In this document: piece by piece, positions 53,239-61,673 of the stretch
Numbering within the stretch: position 1 is the stretch's first letter
Layout of the letters: every line of letters begins with the position of its first letter
Notes under the pieces: generated by a model
The model's database searches: none
Told to the model about the DNA's origin: nothing
Seen by the model: only the letters and a program-made list of their open reading frames with translations
NCBI GenBank assembly: GCA_041905795.1
Contig: JAYRKL010000006.1
Span: forward strand, 124,001 to 188,000
Reading direction: 5' to 3'
Length of the DNA: 64,000 bases
Source of the DNA: SHVO01 sp041905795
GTDB lineage: Bacteria; Pseudomonadota; Alphaproteobacteria; Rhodospirillales; Rhodospirillaceae
Made by a program: the position numbers and the translations under genes

Positions 53239-54132
53239 ATGTCTTCGGGCAGCCTAACAGCCGACCGCCGCTTCGCCTACGCCATGAGCCTGAAGGAGGA
53301 AGGCGATTTCGCCGCCGCCGCCGATGTCATGGCGCAGGCGCTGGAGGAGGCGCCGCACTGGGCCGAGGGTCGGTTCACCCTGGCTGAGCTGCTGGCCGCC
53401 GCGAGCGATGCCGCGGGCGCCGTGGCCGCTTACCATGCCTACCTTGAGATCGAGCCGGCCGACTCCATGGGCGCGGGCGCGCGGCTGGCGTTGCTGGGCG
53501 AGGGCGCACCCGCTTCGCTGCCGGACGCCTATGTCCAGCGGCTGTTCGATCAATACGCGCCGCGCTTCGATTCCGCGCTGGTGGAAAAACTTCACTACCG
53601 GGCGCCCGCGTTGCTGCGCGCCGCCCTCGACACGGCTGCTCCCGGCCGGCGCTTCGCCCGCACCTTCGACCTCGGTTGCGGCACCGGCCTCGCCGGCGCC
53701 GCTGTCCGCGACCTGACCGGCTGGCTCGGCGGCGTTGACCTGTCGCCCGCCATGATCCGCGCCGCGGAGCGGAAGAAAATCTACGACCGCCTGGAAAGCG
53801 GCGACATGCTGAAGGCGCTCGGCGCCCTGGCGCAGCCTTGCGACCTGATCCTGGCCGCCGATGTGCTGGTCTATTGCGGCGATCTGGCGCCGCTGTTTCA
53901 GGAAGTCGCGCGCAAATCGACCGGTCTTTTCGCTTTCACCGTTCAGCGCGCGGACACCGGCGCGTTCAGTCTTGGCCCGGAGCAGCGATTCAGCCACAGC
54001 CGCGCCTATATTGAAAATATGGCCGCCGCCCACGGCTTCCAGATGCTGACCCTGGAGAACGCCGTGACGCGCGAGGAGAAAGGCGTGGACGTGCCGGGCC
54101 TGCTGGCGATCCTCAATCGAGCGCCAGCGTAA
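53239..54132 (+). CDS. TPR-containing class I SAM methyltransferase
   Basis: 297 residues. Residues about 10-85 form two TPR-like helix pairs (AYAMSLKEEGDFAAAADVMAQ). The rest is a Rossmann methyltransferase with TFDLGCGTGLAGAAVR (motif I), GVDLSPAMIRAAE (motif II) and LILAADVLVYCGDL (motif IV), resembling the NDUFAF5/BioC-like group with N-terminal repeats. The substrate is probably a protein, but that is inference. Its 3' end overlaps rlmI by 20 bases on the opposite strand. Confidence 0.85.
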   Translation: MSSGSLTADRRFAYAMSLKEEGDFAAAADVMAQALEEAPHWAEGRFTLAELLAAASDAAGAVAAYHAYLEIEPADSMGAGARLALLGEGAPASLPDAYVQRLFDQYAPRFDSALVEKLHYRAPALLRAALDTAAPGRRFARTFDLGCGTGLAGAAVRDLTGWLGGVDLSPAMIRAAERKKIYDRLESGDMLKALGALAQPCDLILAADVLVYCGDLAPLFQEVARKSTGLFAFTVQRADTGAFSLGPEQRFSHSRAYIENMAAAHGFQMLTLENAVTREEKGVDVPGLLAILNRAPA

Positions 54133-55282
54133 CCGCCTTCAGGTAAGCGCTTTCCGGCAATGCCGGATGCACCGGGTGATCGGCGCTGGCGCCGGACACC
54201 CTGAGGATGCGCGCCTGGCGGCCGGCGTCCGAAACGCCGCGCGTCACCGCGGCGATGAACTCGTCCAGCGGCGCGTTATGACTGCACGACGCCACGAACA
54301 GGAATCCGCCCGGCGCGGTGACGGCGGCGCACAGCCGCGCCAGTTTGCGGTAACCCTTGAGGCCGGCCTGGAGGTCCTTGCGGGATTTCACGAAGGCGGG
54401 CGGGTCGGCAATCACCACATCCCACGCGGCCTTGCGCGCGGCCGCCGACTCCAGGAAAGCGAACACGTCGCTGCGTTCGAACTTCGCCGCGCCGCGCGCG
54501 GCCTTCGCCGCCAGTTCCAGGGCATGAGCGGAACTGTCGACGCCCAGGACCTCGCGCGCGCCGGCCTTGGCCGCGGCCAGGGCGAAGCCGCCGGTGTGGG
54601 TGTACAGGTCCAGCACCGAAGCGCCCCTGGCGAGGCCGGCCACATAGGCGTGGTTATCGCGCTGGTCGAAGAACCAACCGGTCTTCTGGCCCGACAGCAA
54701 GTCGGCGTAATAGGTGACGCCGTTTTCCTCCACCGGCACGGGGCCGTCGAGAGACCCCGAGAAACAGCGCACGTCTTCCTTGAGGCCCTCGAGGCCGCGC
54801 GCGGCGCTGTCGCCCCGCAGGACGATGGCCTTGGGCGCGGCGATCAGACCGATCGCCGCCGCGATCTCGTTCATCAGCGCGTTCATGCCGGCGGTATTGG
54901 GCTGCACCACGAAGACGTCATCGAAGCGGTCGACGATCAGGCCCGGCAGCCCGTCCGCCTCGGCATGGACCAGACGATAGAACGGCCGCGCGAACAGCTT
55001 CTCGCGCAAGGCCAGCGCCGCCTTCAGACGTTCGGCGATAAAAGCCGCGTCGATGGCGGCGTCGCCCGCCGCGGTCAGGACGCGCGCCGCGATCAAGGTA
55101 TGGGAATTGAAGTGGGCGGTGCCGAGGATCTCGCCGCCGGCGTCCGTCAGCGTGACAACGGATCCCGCCGGCAGGGCCTTGGTGGCCGGATCCATCAGGA
55201 TTTCATTGGAGAACGCCCAGGGGTGGCCGAACTTGACCCGCTTGTGCGCCGCCTTCTGGAATTGAACGCGGGGGTGTTTCAT
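54113..55282 (-). CDS. rlmI: 23S rRNA cytosine methyltransferase, RlmI-like
   Basis: Probable m5C methyltransferase of 23S rRNA (E. coli C1962). About 389 residues: N-terminal PUA domain (KHPRVQFQKAAHKRVKFGHP, WAFSNEI), central domain and Rossmann catalytic part with VLDLYTHTGGFALAAAKAG, VIADPPAFVKSRKDL and the SCSHN motif. I chose the ATG at 55282, five bases after the hemJ stop, so it closes the heme operon. The substrate nucleotide is inferred from homologues. Confidence 0.9.
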   Translation of the reverse strand: MKHPRVQFQKAAHKRVKFGHPWAFSNEILMDPATKALPAGSVVTLTDAGGEILGTAHFNSHTLIAARVLTAAGDAAIDAAFIAERLKAALALREKLFARPFYRLVHAEADGLPGLIVDRFDDVFVVQPNTAGMNALMNEIAAAIGLIAAPKAIVLRGDSAARGLEGLKEDVRCFSGSLDGPVPVEENGVTYYADLLSGQKTGWFFDQRDNHAYVAGLARGASVLDLYTHTGGFALAAAKAGAREVLGVDSSAHALELAAKAARGAAKFERSDVFAFLESAAARKAAWDVVIADPPAFVKSRKDLQAGLKGYRKLARLCAAVTAPGGFLFVASCSHNAPLDEFIAAVTRGVSDAGRQARILRVSGASADHPVHPALPESAYLKAVTLALD

Positions 55283-55287
55283 AGGGG

Positions 55288-55731
55288 CTAAAAGGGTTTC
55301 ACTACGACCATGAACACGATGACGATCATGAGCAAGGTCGGCACTTCGTTGATCATGCGGTAGAACTTGGCGGGACGCTTGTTCTCGCCGCGCGCGAACT
55401 CGCCGCGCCACTTCTCCATGAGTCCGTGCATGGCGAACAGGCCGAGCACGCCGAGCAGCTTCACATGAATCCACCCCAGGGACCAATCGACCACGCCCGG
55501 CGTCGCCAGGAGCAAGCCGCCAAAGACCAAAGTTACGGCCGAGGCCGGCCGCATGATGATGCGCAACAGGCGTTCCTCCATGCCCGCGAGCATCGCCGCC
55601 GCGTCGGGGCCCGCGCCGACATGGTTCACGAACAGGCGCGGCAGGTAGAGGAGGCCCGCCATCCAGGAGATCACCGCGATGATGTGGATGGCTTTGAACC
55701 AGGGGTAAGCGCTGGCAAGAAAATCGGTCAT
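55288..55731 (-). CDS. hemJ: Protoporphyrinogen oxidase HemJ
   Basis: Inner-membrane protein of 147 residues with four membrane segments that oxidises protoporphyrinogen IX to protoporphyrin IX, the usual enzyme in alphaproteobacteria and cyanobacteria. Conserved His in FKAIHIIAVISWMAGLLYLP and the IHVKL and MINEVPTLLMI motifs are present. One base separates it from the hemF stop and five from rlmI. Confidence 0.94.
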   Translation of the reverse strand: MTDFLASAYPWFKAIHIIAVISWMAGLLYLPRLFVNHVGAGPDAAAMLAGMEERLLRIIMRPASAVTLVFGGLLLATPGVVDWSLGWIHVKLLGVLGLFAMHGLMEKWRGEFARGENKRPAKFYRMINEVPTLLMIVIVFMVVVKPF

Positions 55732-55732
55732 G

Positions 55733-56569
55733 CTATTTCCACTGCGCCAGGGGCGGCATGCTCATGAGGTAGGCGTCGGGGTTGGCGTCGGTCTGGAACC
55801 CGAACTTGGTGCCGCGGTCGTAGACCAGGTTGAATTCGACATAACGGCCGCGCTTGGTGAGCAGCTTGTCCATATCCTCGGGCGTAAAGGCCGCGGCCTT
55901 GCGCCGGGCGACGATGGGCGGGTAGGCCGCGAGGAAGGCCTCGCCCACCGACTTCAGGAAGGCGAAGTCCCTGTTCACGTCACCGCTGTCGAGGTCATCG
56001 AAAAAAATGCCGCCGACGCCGCGCGGTTCCTGGCGATGGGGCAGGTAGAAATACTTGTCGCACCAGGCTTTGTATTCATCGTAGGCGTCGGGGCGATAGC
56101 CGGCGCAGGCGGCGCGCAGCGCGGCGTGGAATTCCTGGGTGTCCTGGTCATAGGGCAGCGCCGGCGTCAGGTCGGCGCCGCCGCCGAACCACATCTTACT
56201 GGTCTCCATGCAGCGGAGATTCATATGCACGATCGGCACATGGGGATTGGCCATATGCGAGACCAGCGAGATGCCGGTGGCCGAGAACCGGCCTGCGGAG
56301 TCTTTCGCACCCGGGATCTGCGCCATGCCCTGTTCCGACAGCACGCCCCAGACGTGGCTGACGTTGACGCCGACTTTCTCGAACACCTTGGAGCGCATGA
56401 CCCGCATACGTCCCCCGCCCTTCAGGCGATGGTCCGGGCCGCGTTCCCATTCGGTCTGTTCGAAACGCCCGGCCCCGTCCTCTTTCTCGAAGGCGGCGCA
56501 GATGCGGTCCTGGAGATCGCGGAAATAACCGACCGCGGTGGACGCGAAACCGGGAGGTGCTTCCTTCAT
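55733..56569 (-). CDS. hemF: Oxygen-dependent coproporphyrinogen III oxidase
   Basis: 278-residue enzyme that makes protoporphyrinogen IX by two oxidative decarboxylations. Signatures: GGGGRMR-like GGGRMRVMR, SLVSHMANPHVPIVHMNLR, WFGGGADLTPALPYD, CDKYFYLPHRQEPRGVGGIF and YVEFNLVYDRGTKFG. The start overlaps the hemE stop (ATGA). An oxygen-independent HemN counterpart is not in the window. Confidence 0.97.
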   Translation of the reverse strand: MKEAPPGFASTAVGYFRDLQDRICAAFEKEDGAGRFEQTEWERGPDHRLKGGGRMRVMRSKVFEKVGVNVSHVWGVLSEQGMAQIPGAKDSAGRFSATGISLVSHMANPHVPIVHMNLRCMETSKMWFGGGADLTPALPYDQDTQEFHAALRAACAGYRPDAYDEYKAWCDKYFYLPHRQEPRGVGGIFFDDLDSGDVNRDFAFLKSVGEAFLAAYPPIVARRKAAAFTPEDMDKLLTKRGRYVEFNLVYDRGTKFGFQTDANPDAYLMSMPPLAQWK

Positions 56570-57603
56570 TTGGCGCTGCTTTCATGGACATGATCGACCA
56601 GGCGCGCGACCGCGTCGGGATCGGTTTCCGGCCAGATGCCGTGGCCCAGGTTGAAGATATGCCCGGGCGCCGGGCCGGCGTCGCGCAACACATCGTCAAT
56701 GCGCCGGCACAATGTGTCTTTGGGCGCGAACAGCACGGCGGGATCAAGGTTGCCCTGCACCGCCTTGTCGGGGCCCAGCAGCTTGCGGGCGGGGCCCAGC
56801 GGCACGCGCCAATCGAGGCCGACGACATCCACCGGCAAATCCTTGACCGCTTCCAGATTGGCCATGCCCTGGTTGGCGAAATAGATCAGCGGCACGCCCT
56901 TGGCGCGCACATCCTGGAGTCCGGCGACGATCCTCTGCATCGGCGGCAGCGCCACGGCGCGGAAATCCACCGGTCCCAACAGGCCGCCCCAGGATTCGAA
57001 TATCATCAGCGCCTGGGCGCCGGCGTCGGCTTGCGCCCGCAGGTAGGCGATCATGGAGTCGGCCAGGCGGTCGAGCAGGCGCGCGGTGACAATCGGCTCG
57101 GCGTGCACGAAGGCGCGCGGGACCGAGAATTCCTTCGAGGGTTTGCCGCCCACCAGGTAGCAGAACAAGGTGAACGGCGCGCCGCAGAAGCCGATCAGCG
57201 GCACATGCGCCGGCAGTTCACGGCGCACCAGCCGCAAGGACTCCATCACGTAGGGCACGTCCTGTTCGGGCACCAGCGTGCGCATCGCCTCGACCTGGGT
57301 GAGCGTGCGGATCGGATCGTGGATCACCGGGCCCGGCGCATATTCCAGGCCGACACCCATGCCTTCGATGGGCGTCATGATGTCCGAGAAGATGATCGCC
57401 GCATCCAGGCCGAAGCGCCGGATCGGCTGGAGCGTCACTTCCGCCGCGAGATCGGGGCGGTGGGTGAGCGAGGCGAAATCCACCTTCGACCGGACCGCGC
57501 GGTATTCCGGCAGATAACGCCCGGCCTGGCGCATGATCCAGACCGGCGTATGGGCGGTTTTCTGGCGCAGGGCGGCGGCGAGGAACGGAGGCAGAGCGGT
57601 CAT
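56566..57603 (-). CDS. hemE: Uroporphyrinogen decarboxylase
   Basis: Removes four acetate carboxyls from uroporphyrinogen III to give coproporphyrinogen III. 345 residues, with the N-terminal PVWIMRQAGRYLPEYR signature, FSDIMTPIEGMG, GFCGAPFTLFCYLVGG and the C-terminal NLGHGIWPETDPD motif. Follows hemC with a 23-base gap and overlaps hemF by 4 bases. Confidence 0.97.
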   Translation of the reverse strand: MTALPPFLAAALRQKTAHTPVWIMRQAGRYLPEYRAVRSKVDFASLTHRPDLAAEVTLQPIRRFGLDAAIIFSDIMTPIEGMGVGLEYAPGPVIHDPIRTLTQVEAMRTLVPEQDVPYVMESLRLVRRELPAHVPLIGFCGAPFTLFCYLVGGKPSKEFSVPRAFVHAEPIVTARLLDRLADSMIAYLRAQADAGAQALMIFESWGGLLGPVDFRAVALPPMQRIVAGLQDVRAKGVPLIYFANQGMANLEAVKDLPVDVVGLDWRVPLGPARKLLGPDKAVQGNLDPAVLFAPKDTLCRRIDDVLRDAGPAPGHIFNLGHGIWPETDPDAVARLVDHVHESSAK

Positions 57604-57626
57604 CTAGAGTCCTTTTCCTTGGCCTT

Positions 57627-58571
57627 TTACTTTGACGCGGCGGCGGCGCGCTTGGCCTGCACCGCGCCGAGAATGGCGGCCGCGCCCAGGCCGAGCAGCG
57701 CCTGGGCCGCGCGTTCGCCAAGGACGGCGGCATCGCCGGCCGCGCCGCGCTCTTCGGCCGGAATGAATTGCCGGCCGTCGATCGAGCACACGGCGGCCCG
57801 CAGGTGGAGTTGGTCGCCTTCGAGTTTTGCCAGGGCGCCTACCGGCACCTGGCAGCCGCCCTCCAAACGCCGCAGCAAGGCGCGTTCGGCGGTCACGGCA
57901 ACGCGGGTGGCGTGATGATCCAACGGCGTTGTCCAGCGCGCGGCGGCATCGTCGCCGTCGCGGATGGTGACGGCCACCGCGCCCTGGCTCACCGCCGAGG
58001 GGCATTGGTCGAATTCCAAAGGCTGAGTGATGCGCGCGCCCAATGCGAGGCGTTTGAGCCCGGCGCTGGCCAGGATAATGGCGTCATAGCCGCCGTCGTC
58101 GAGCTTCTTGAGCCGCGTCGGCACGTTGCCGCGCAGTTCCTGATGGACGAGGTCGGGGCGCAGGCGCGCCAGGAACGCGCGGCGGCGCAGGCTGGAAGTG
58201 CCGATGGAAGCACCCTGCGGCAAGGTGTCCAGCTTCAAACCGCCGTGGGTGACCAGCACGTCGCGCGGGTCGGCGCGCTCCAGCACCGCGCTCAGGGCGA
58301 TACCCTTGGGCAGCGTCGTGGTGAGGTCCTTCAGGCTGTGAACCACCAGGTCCACCTCCTTGTCCAGCAGCGCCCGGTCCAGCTCGGCGGTGAAAAAGCC
58401 GCGGCCGTCGGTGGCCCACAGCGGCACCGTCTGGTTGAGATCGCCCTGGGTCTTGATGGTGACGATCTCGACCTCGGGAACGCCGGGCAGCGCGCGCATC
58501 TGGCGCGCCACTTCGTTGGCCTGCCACAGGGCGAGGGCAGAGCCGCGCGTACCGATGCGAAGGACGCTCAC
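57627..58571 (-). CDS. hemC: Hydroxymethylbilane synthase
   Basis: Polymerises four porphobilinogens to hydroxymethylbilane. 314 residues, with RIGTRGSALALWQANEV, HSLKDLTTTLP and IGTSSLRRRAFL. The dipyrromethane cofactor attaches to Cys240 (LEGGCQVPVGAL). Start is a GTG at 58571 that overlaps the response-regulator stop (GTGA), so the heme enzyme is translationally coupled to the regulator. hemD and hemB are not in the window. Confidence 0.95.
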   Translation of the reverse strand: MSVLRIGTRGSALALWQANEVARQMRALPGVPEVEIVTIKTQGDLNQTVPLWATDGRGFFTAELDRALLDKEVDLVVHSLKDLTTTLPKGIALSAVLERADPRDVLVTHGGLKLDTLPQGASIGTSSLRRRAFLARLRPDLVHQELRGNVPTRLKKLDDGGYDAIILASAGLKRLALGARITQPLEFDQCPSAVSQGAVAVTIRDGDDAAARWTTPLDHHATRVAVTAERALLRRLEGGCQVPVGALAKLEGDQLHLRAAVCSIDGRQFIPAEERGAAGDAAVLGERAAQALLGLGAAAILGAVQAKRAAAASK

Positions 58572-59299
58572 GCCTCGCCTCCTTCGGGGAGGAAGCGGTA
58601 CCCGACGCCGCGCACGGTCAGGAAATGCCGCGGTTCGTGGGGGTCGCGCTCGAAAATCTTGCGCAGGCGCAGGATGAAGTTGTCCACGGTGCGTGTGGAC
58701 GGGAAGGCTTCATAGCCCCAGACCTTTTCCAGAAGATCGTCGCGGGTGATCACCTCGCCCGTCTTCTCAGCCAGCACTTTCAGGATCATGGCTTCCTTTT
58801 CGGTGAGATCGTAGGTCTGTCCGTCCCAGGCCTGAGCCTGGAAGGTACGGAAATTGGCGCTGTTGCCGGCGAATTCCAGCGTGTCGCCGGCCGCCGCATC
58901 GCGCGGCGCCAGGGAATTCTTGTACCACTGCCAGCGCCGCAGGATCGCGCGCACGCGCAGCAGGAATTCCTCCAGGTGAAACGGCTTGGTGAGATAGTCG
59001 TCGCCGCCGGCTTCCAGGCCCCGCACACGGTCCTGCGGATCGCCGCGCGCGGTCAGGAACAGGACCGGCGTGTTGCGGCCTTTCTCGCGCAGGGCCTTGC
59101 ACAAGGCGAAGCCGTCCATCTGCGGCAGCATCACGTCGAGCACCAGCAGGTCATAACCGCCCGCGAGCGCCTTCTCGAGACCCAGCCTGCCGTCGTGCGC
59201 CGTGTCGGCGGCATAGCCTTCGGCGCGCATGTTCTCGGCCATGCCCTCGGCCAGGTGCAGGTCGTCCTCGACGACCAGGATGCGGTGCTCTTCGCTCAT
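58568..59299 (-). CDS. OmpR-family response regulator within the heme operon
   Basis: 243 residues: receiver domain with phosphoacceptor Asp55 (LLVLDVMLPQMDG) and Lys105 (DDYLTKPF), then a winged-helix DNA-binding domain (about 140-240; YDLTEKEAMILKVL, TRTVDNFILRLRKIFE, VRGVGYRF). It overlaps its kinase and hemC by 4 bases each. The operon location suggests it senses a heme- or envelope-related signal and may control these genes; no target site is identified. Confidence 0.93.
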   Translation of the reverse strand: MSEEHRILVVEDDLHLAEGMAENMRAEGYAADTAHDGRLGLEKALAGGYDLLVLDVMLPQMDGFALCKALREKGRNTPVLFLTARGDPQDRVRGLEAGGDDYLTKPFHLEEFLLRVRAILRRWQWYKNSLAPRDAAAGDTLEFAGNSANFRTFQAQAWDGQTYDLTEKEAMILKVLAEKTGEVITRDDLLEKVWGYEAFPSTRTVDNFILRLRKIFERDPHEPRHFLTVRGVGYRFLPEGGEA

Positions 59300-60387
59300 G
59301 CCGCCGCCCGCGTATTGGGCCAGGTGACGGTGAAAGTAGCGCCTTTGCCGGGACCCTCGCTGCCGGCGCGCACATCGCCGTCCTCGAAATGCATGAACCG
59401 CTGCACGATATAAAGGCCGAGGCCGGTTCCGGCGGCGTCGCGTCCGCCGGCGGTATCCAGGCGGAAGAACTTCTCGAACAGCTTGGGGCCTTCGGCCGGC
59501 TCGAATCCGATGCCGGTATCGCGCACCGCCAGTTCGACGCCGGCGCCGGTCGCGCGCGCGCTGACGTCCAGGGAACCGCCGCCGGTCGGGCCCATGGCGG
59601 CAATGGCGTTCTCGATCAGGTTACGGAGCACGCCATCCACGGCCATGGGGTCGGCGGTGATCTCGAGAGCGGCGGGCACCGACAGGTGTACGGTGATGTT
59701 GCCCCGGCGCGCGGCGTCGTCCAGGTGCGCAACCACGTGGCGCACGGCTTCCGCCAGGAACAGGCGCTCGCGATTGAGCTGGACCCGGCCGCGGTCGAGG
59801 CGGGCGCTGTCCAGGATCTTGGAGACCATGTTCTCCATGCGCCGCAGGTCGTCGAGCATGCGCTGGGACAACTGCTGGATCCGCTCCGGCGACAGCTGGC
59901 GCAGCAACATGGTCTCCAGGGAGAGTTGCAGGCTGGCGATGGGCGTCTTGAACTGGTGCGACACCATGGCCAGGAAATTGTCCTGTTTCCTGCGGATCGC
60001 CGTCTCGCTCGACAACCCGCTCCACAGCACGGCGATGGCGCAGGCCTGCACCAGGAGGAAAAACCCGCCTTCCCAGGCGTATTGGGTGGTGCGGGCGGTG
60101 GTGACCTGGTCGAGGTCCTGCAGCGCTTCCGGCGCCAGCGTGACCTTGCCGGAGTCGATGCGGGCATGGGGGAAGATGGCCGCGATATCGGCCGGCGCCG
60201 ATCCCCGGTCCAGCAGCCGCTGCGCCGCCAGCATGTCGTAGCCGTAGACCATCTTCATGGCCGTGGCGTTGACCAGGGCGTTGGCGCGAATGTCGTAGAA
60301 CCACCAGCCCACCTGCACCACGGAGAAGACAAGCAGCCCCATGATGGTCAGATGCAGAAGGCGCGGCGGGTTCGCGGAAAAACGCAT
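59296..60387 (-). CDS. Sensor histidine kinase within the heme operon
   Basis: 363-residue membrane kinase. Membrane segments at about 12-31 and 105-123 enclose a periplasmic loop of about 75 residues with no recognised sensor domain. A HisKA domain follows with phospho-His144 (FLAMVSHQFKTPIASLQL), then HATPase motifs (LRNLIENAIAAMG, VRDTGIGFEP, KFFR, GTGLGLYIVQ). No HAMP domain is obvious. It begins 8 bases after the hemL stop and overlaps the response regulator. Confidence 0.93.
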   Translation of the reverse strand: MRFSANPPRLLHLTIMGLLVFSVVQVGWWFYDIRANALVNATAMKMVYGYDMLAAQRLLDRGSAPADIAAIFPHARIDSGKVTLAPEALQDLDQVTTARTTQYAWEGGFFLLVQACAIAVLWSGLSSETAIRRKQDNFLAMVSHQFKTPIASLQLSLETMLLRQLSPERIQQLSQRMLDDLRRMENMVSKILDSARLDRGRVQLNRERLFLAEAVRHVVAHLDDAARRGNITVHLSVPAALEITADPMAVDGVLRNLIENAIAAMGPTGGGSLDVSARATGAGVELAVRDTGIGFEPAEGPKLFEKFFRLDTAGGRDAAGTGLGLYIVQRFMHFEDGDVRAGSEGPGKGATFTVTWPNTRAAA

Positions 60388-60395
60388 GCGGCGAT

Positions 60396-61673
60396 TTATC
60401 CTGCGAGCACTTCGCCGAGGCCTTGGGCGAACCGGGTAATCTCGGCCGGCGTATGGACCAGCGACAGGAACATCACTTCATAGGCCGAAGGCGCCACATA
60501 GATGCCGCGGTCGAGCAGGCCGTGGAATATGGCCTTATAGCGTTCGCCGGCGCCGCCATCCAAAGCCTCGGCCGAGCGCACGGCGCCGGCCTGCAAGGCG
60601 ATCCAGCCGATAGAGCCCACGCGCACGAAGCCGCAGGGAGACGTGGCGGCCTTCAGCACCGGCGCCAGTTCGGCTTCCAGCTGCGCCCCCAGTTCTTCCA
60701 AGCGCGCGAAGGCCTTCTCTTGCTCCAGCACCTTGAGGGTCGCGAGGCCCGCCGCCATGGCGACCGGATTCCCCGACAGCGTTCCGGCCTGATAGACCGG
60801 CCCTTCCGGCGCGATGTGTTTCATGATCGCCCGCGATCCGCCGTAAGCGCCCACCGGCAAGCCGCCGCCGATGATTTTGCCGAAGGTGGCGAGGTCGGGC
60901 GTGATGCCGTAGAGCGCGGCGGCGCCGCCGAAGCCGACGCGGAACCCGGAAATCACTTCGTCGAAGATCAGGAGCGCGCCGGAGTCCTTCGTGAGCTTGC
61001 GCAGCAGCTGAAGGAATTCGGGGCGCTGCAGGAGCAGGCCGTTGTTGGCGGGGATCGGCTCGATGATCACCGCGGCGATCTTGCCGCCTTCGGCGGCGAA
61101 CAGGGCCTTGAGACTGGCTTCGTCATCCAGCGGCAGCACGCGGGTGAGCGTCGCGAAGTCCGCCGGCACGCCGGCCGACGACGGCTGGCCATGGGTGACA
61201 AGGCCGGAGCCCGCGGCTACCAGCAGGTGATCGGCATGGCCGTGATAGCAGCCGGAGAATTTGACGATCAGGTCACGGCCGGTGGCGCCGCGCGCGAGGC
61301 GGATGGCGCTCATGGTGGCTTCGGTGCCGGAGGAGACGAAACGCACCTGCTCCAGGCCGGGATAGGCGGCAACGACTCTTTCAGCGAGTTCGACTTCGCC
61401 CTTGCACGGCGCGCCATAGGTCATGCCCAGGGCCGCGGCCTCCTGCACGGCTTTCACCGCCGCCGGGTGGCTGTGGCCGAGGATCAAGGGGCCCCAGGAG
61501 CCGACGAAATCCAGATATCTCCTGCCGTCAGCGTCGGTGGCATAAGCGCCCTGGGCAGAGGCAAAGAACCTGGGCGTGCCGCCCACGGCGCGGAAGGCGC
61601 GCACCGGCGAGTCCACCCCGCCCGGAATCACCCGGACCGCGCGTTCAAACAAGGCTGCGTTGGTGGTGCTCAA
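60396..61673 (-). CDS. hemL: Glutamate-1-semialdehyde 2,1-aminomutase
   Basis: PLP enzyme of the C5 pathway that converts glutamate-1-semialdehyde to 5-aminolevulinate. 425 residues, with PGGVDSPVRAF, SGCYHGHADHLLV, IIEPIPANNG, IFDEVISGFRVG and PLP-Lys266 (ATFGKIIGGGLPVGAYGG). Start is a TTG at 61673 with a strong ribosome site (GAAGGAAG), overlapping the hemA stop (TTGA). A longer frame upstream lies inside hemA. Confidence 0.95.
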   Translation of the reverse strand: MSTTNAALFERAVRVIPGGVDSPVRAFRAVGGTPRFFASAQGAYATDADGRRYLDFVGSWGPLILGHSHPAAVKAVQEAAALGMTYGAPCKGEVELAERVVAAYPGLEQVRFVSSGTEATMSAIRLARGATGRDLIVKFSGCYHGHADHLLVAAGSGLVTHGQPSSAGVPADFATLTRVLPLDDEASLKALFAAEGGKIAAVIIEPIPANNGLLLQRPEFLQLLRKLTKDSGALLIFDEVISGFRVGFGGAAALYGITPDLATFGKIIGGGLPVGAYGGSRAIMKHIAPEGPVYQAGTLSGNPVAMAAGLATLKVLEQEKAFARLEELGAQLEAELAPVLKAATSPCGFVRVGSIGWIALQAGAVRSAEALDGGAGERYKAIFHGLLDRGIYVAPSAYEVMFLSLVHTPAEITRFAQGLGEVLAG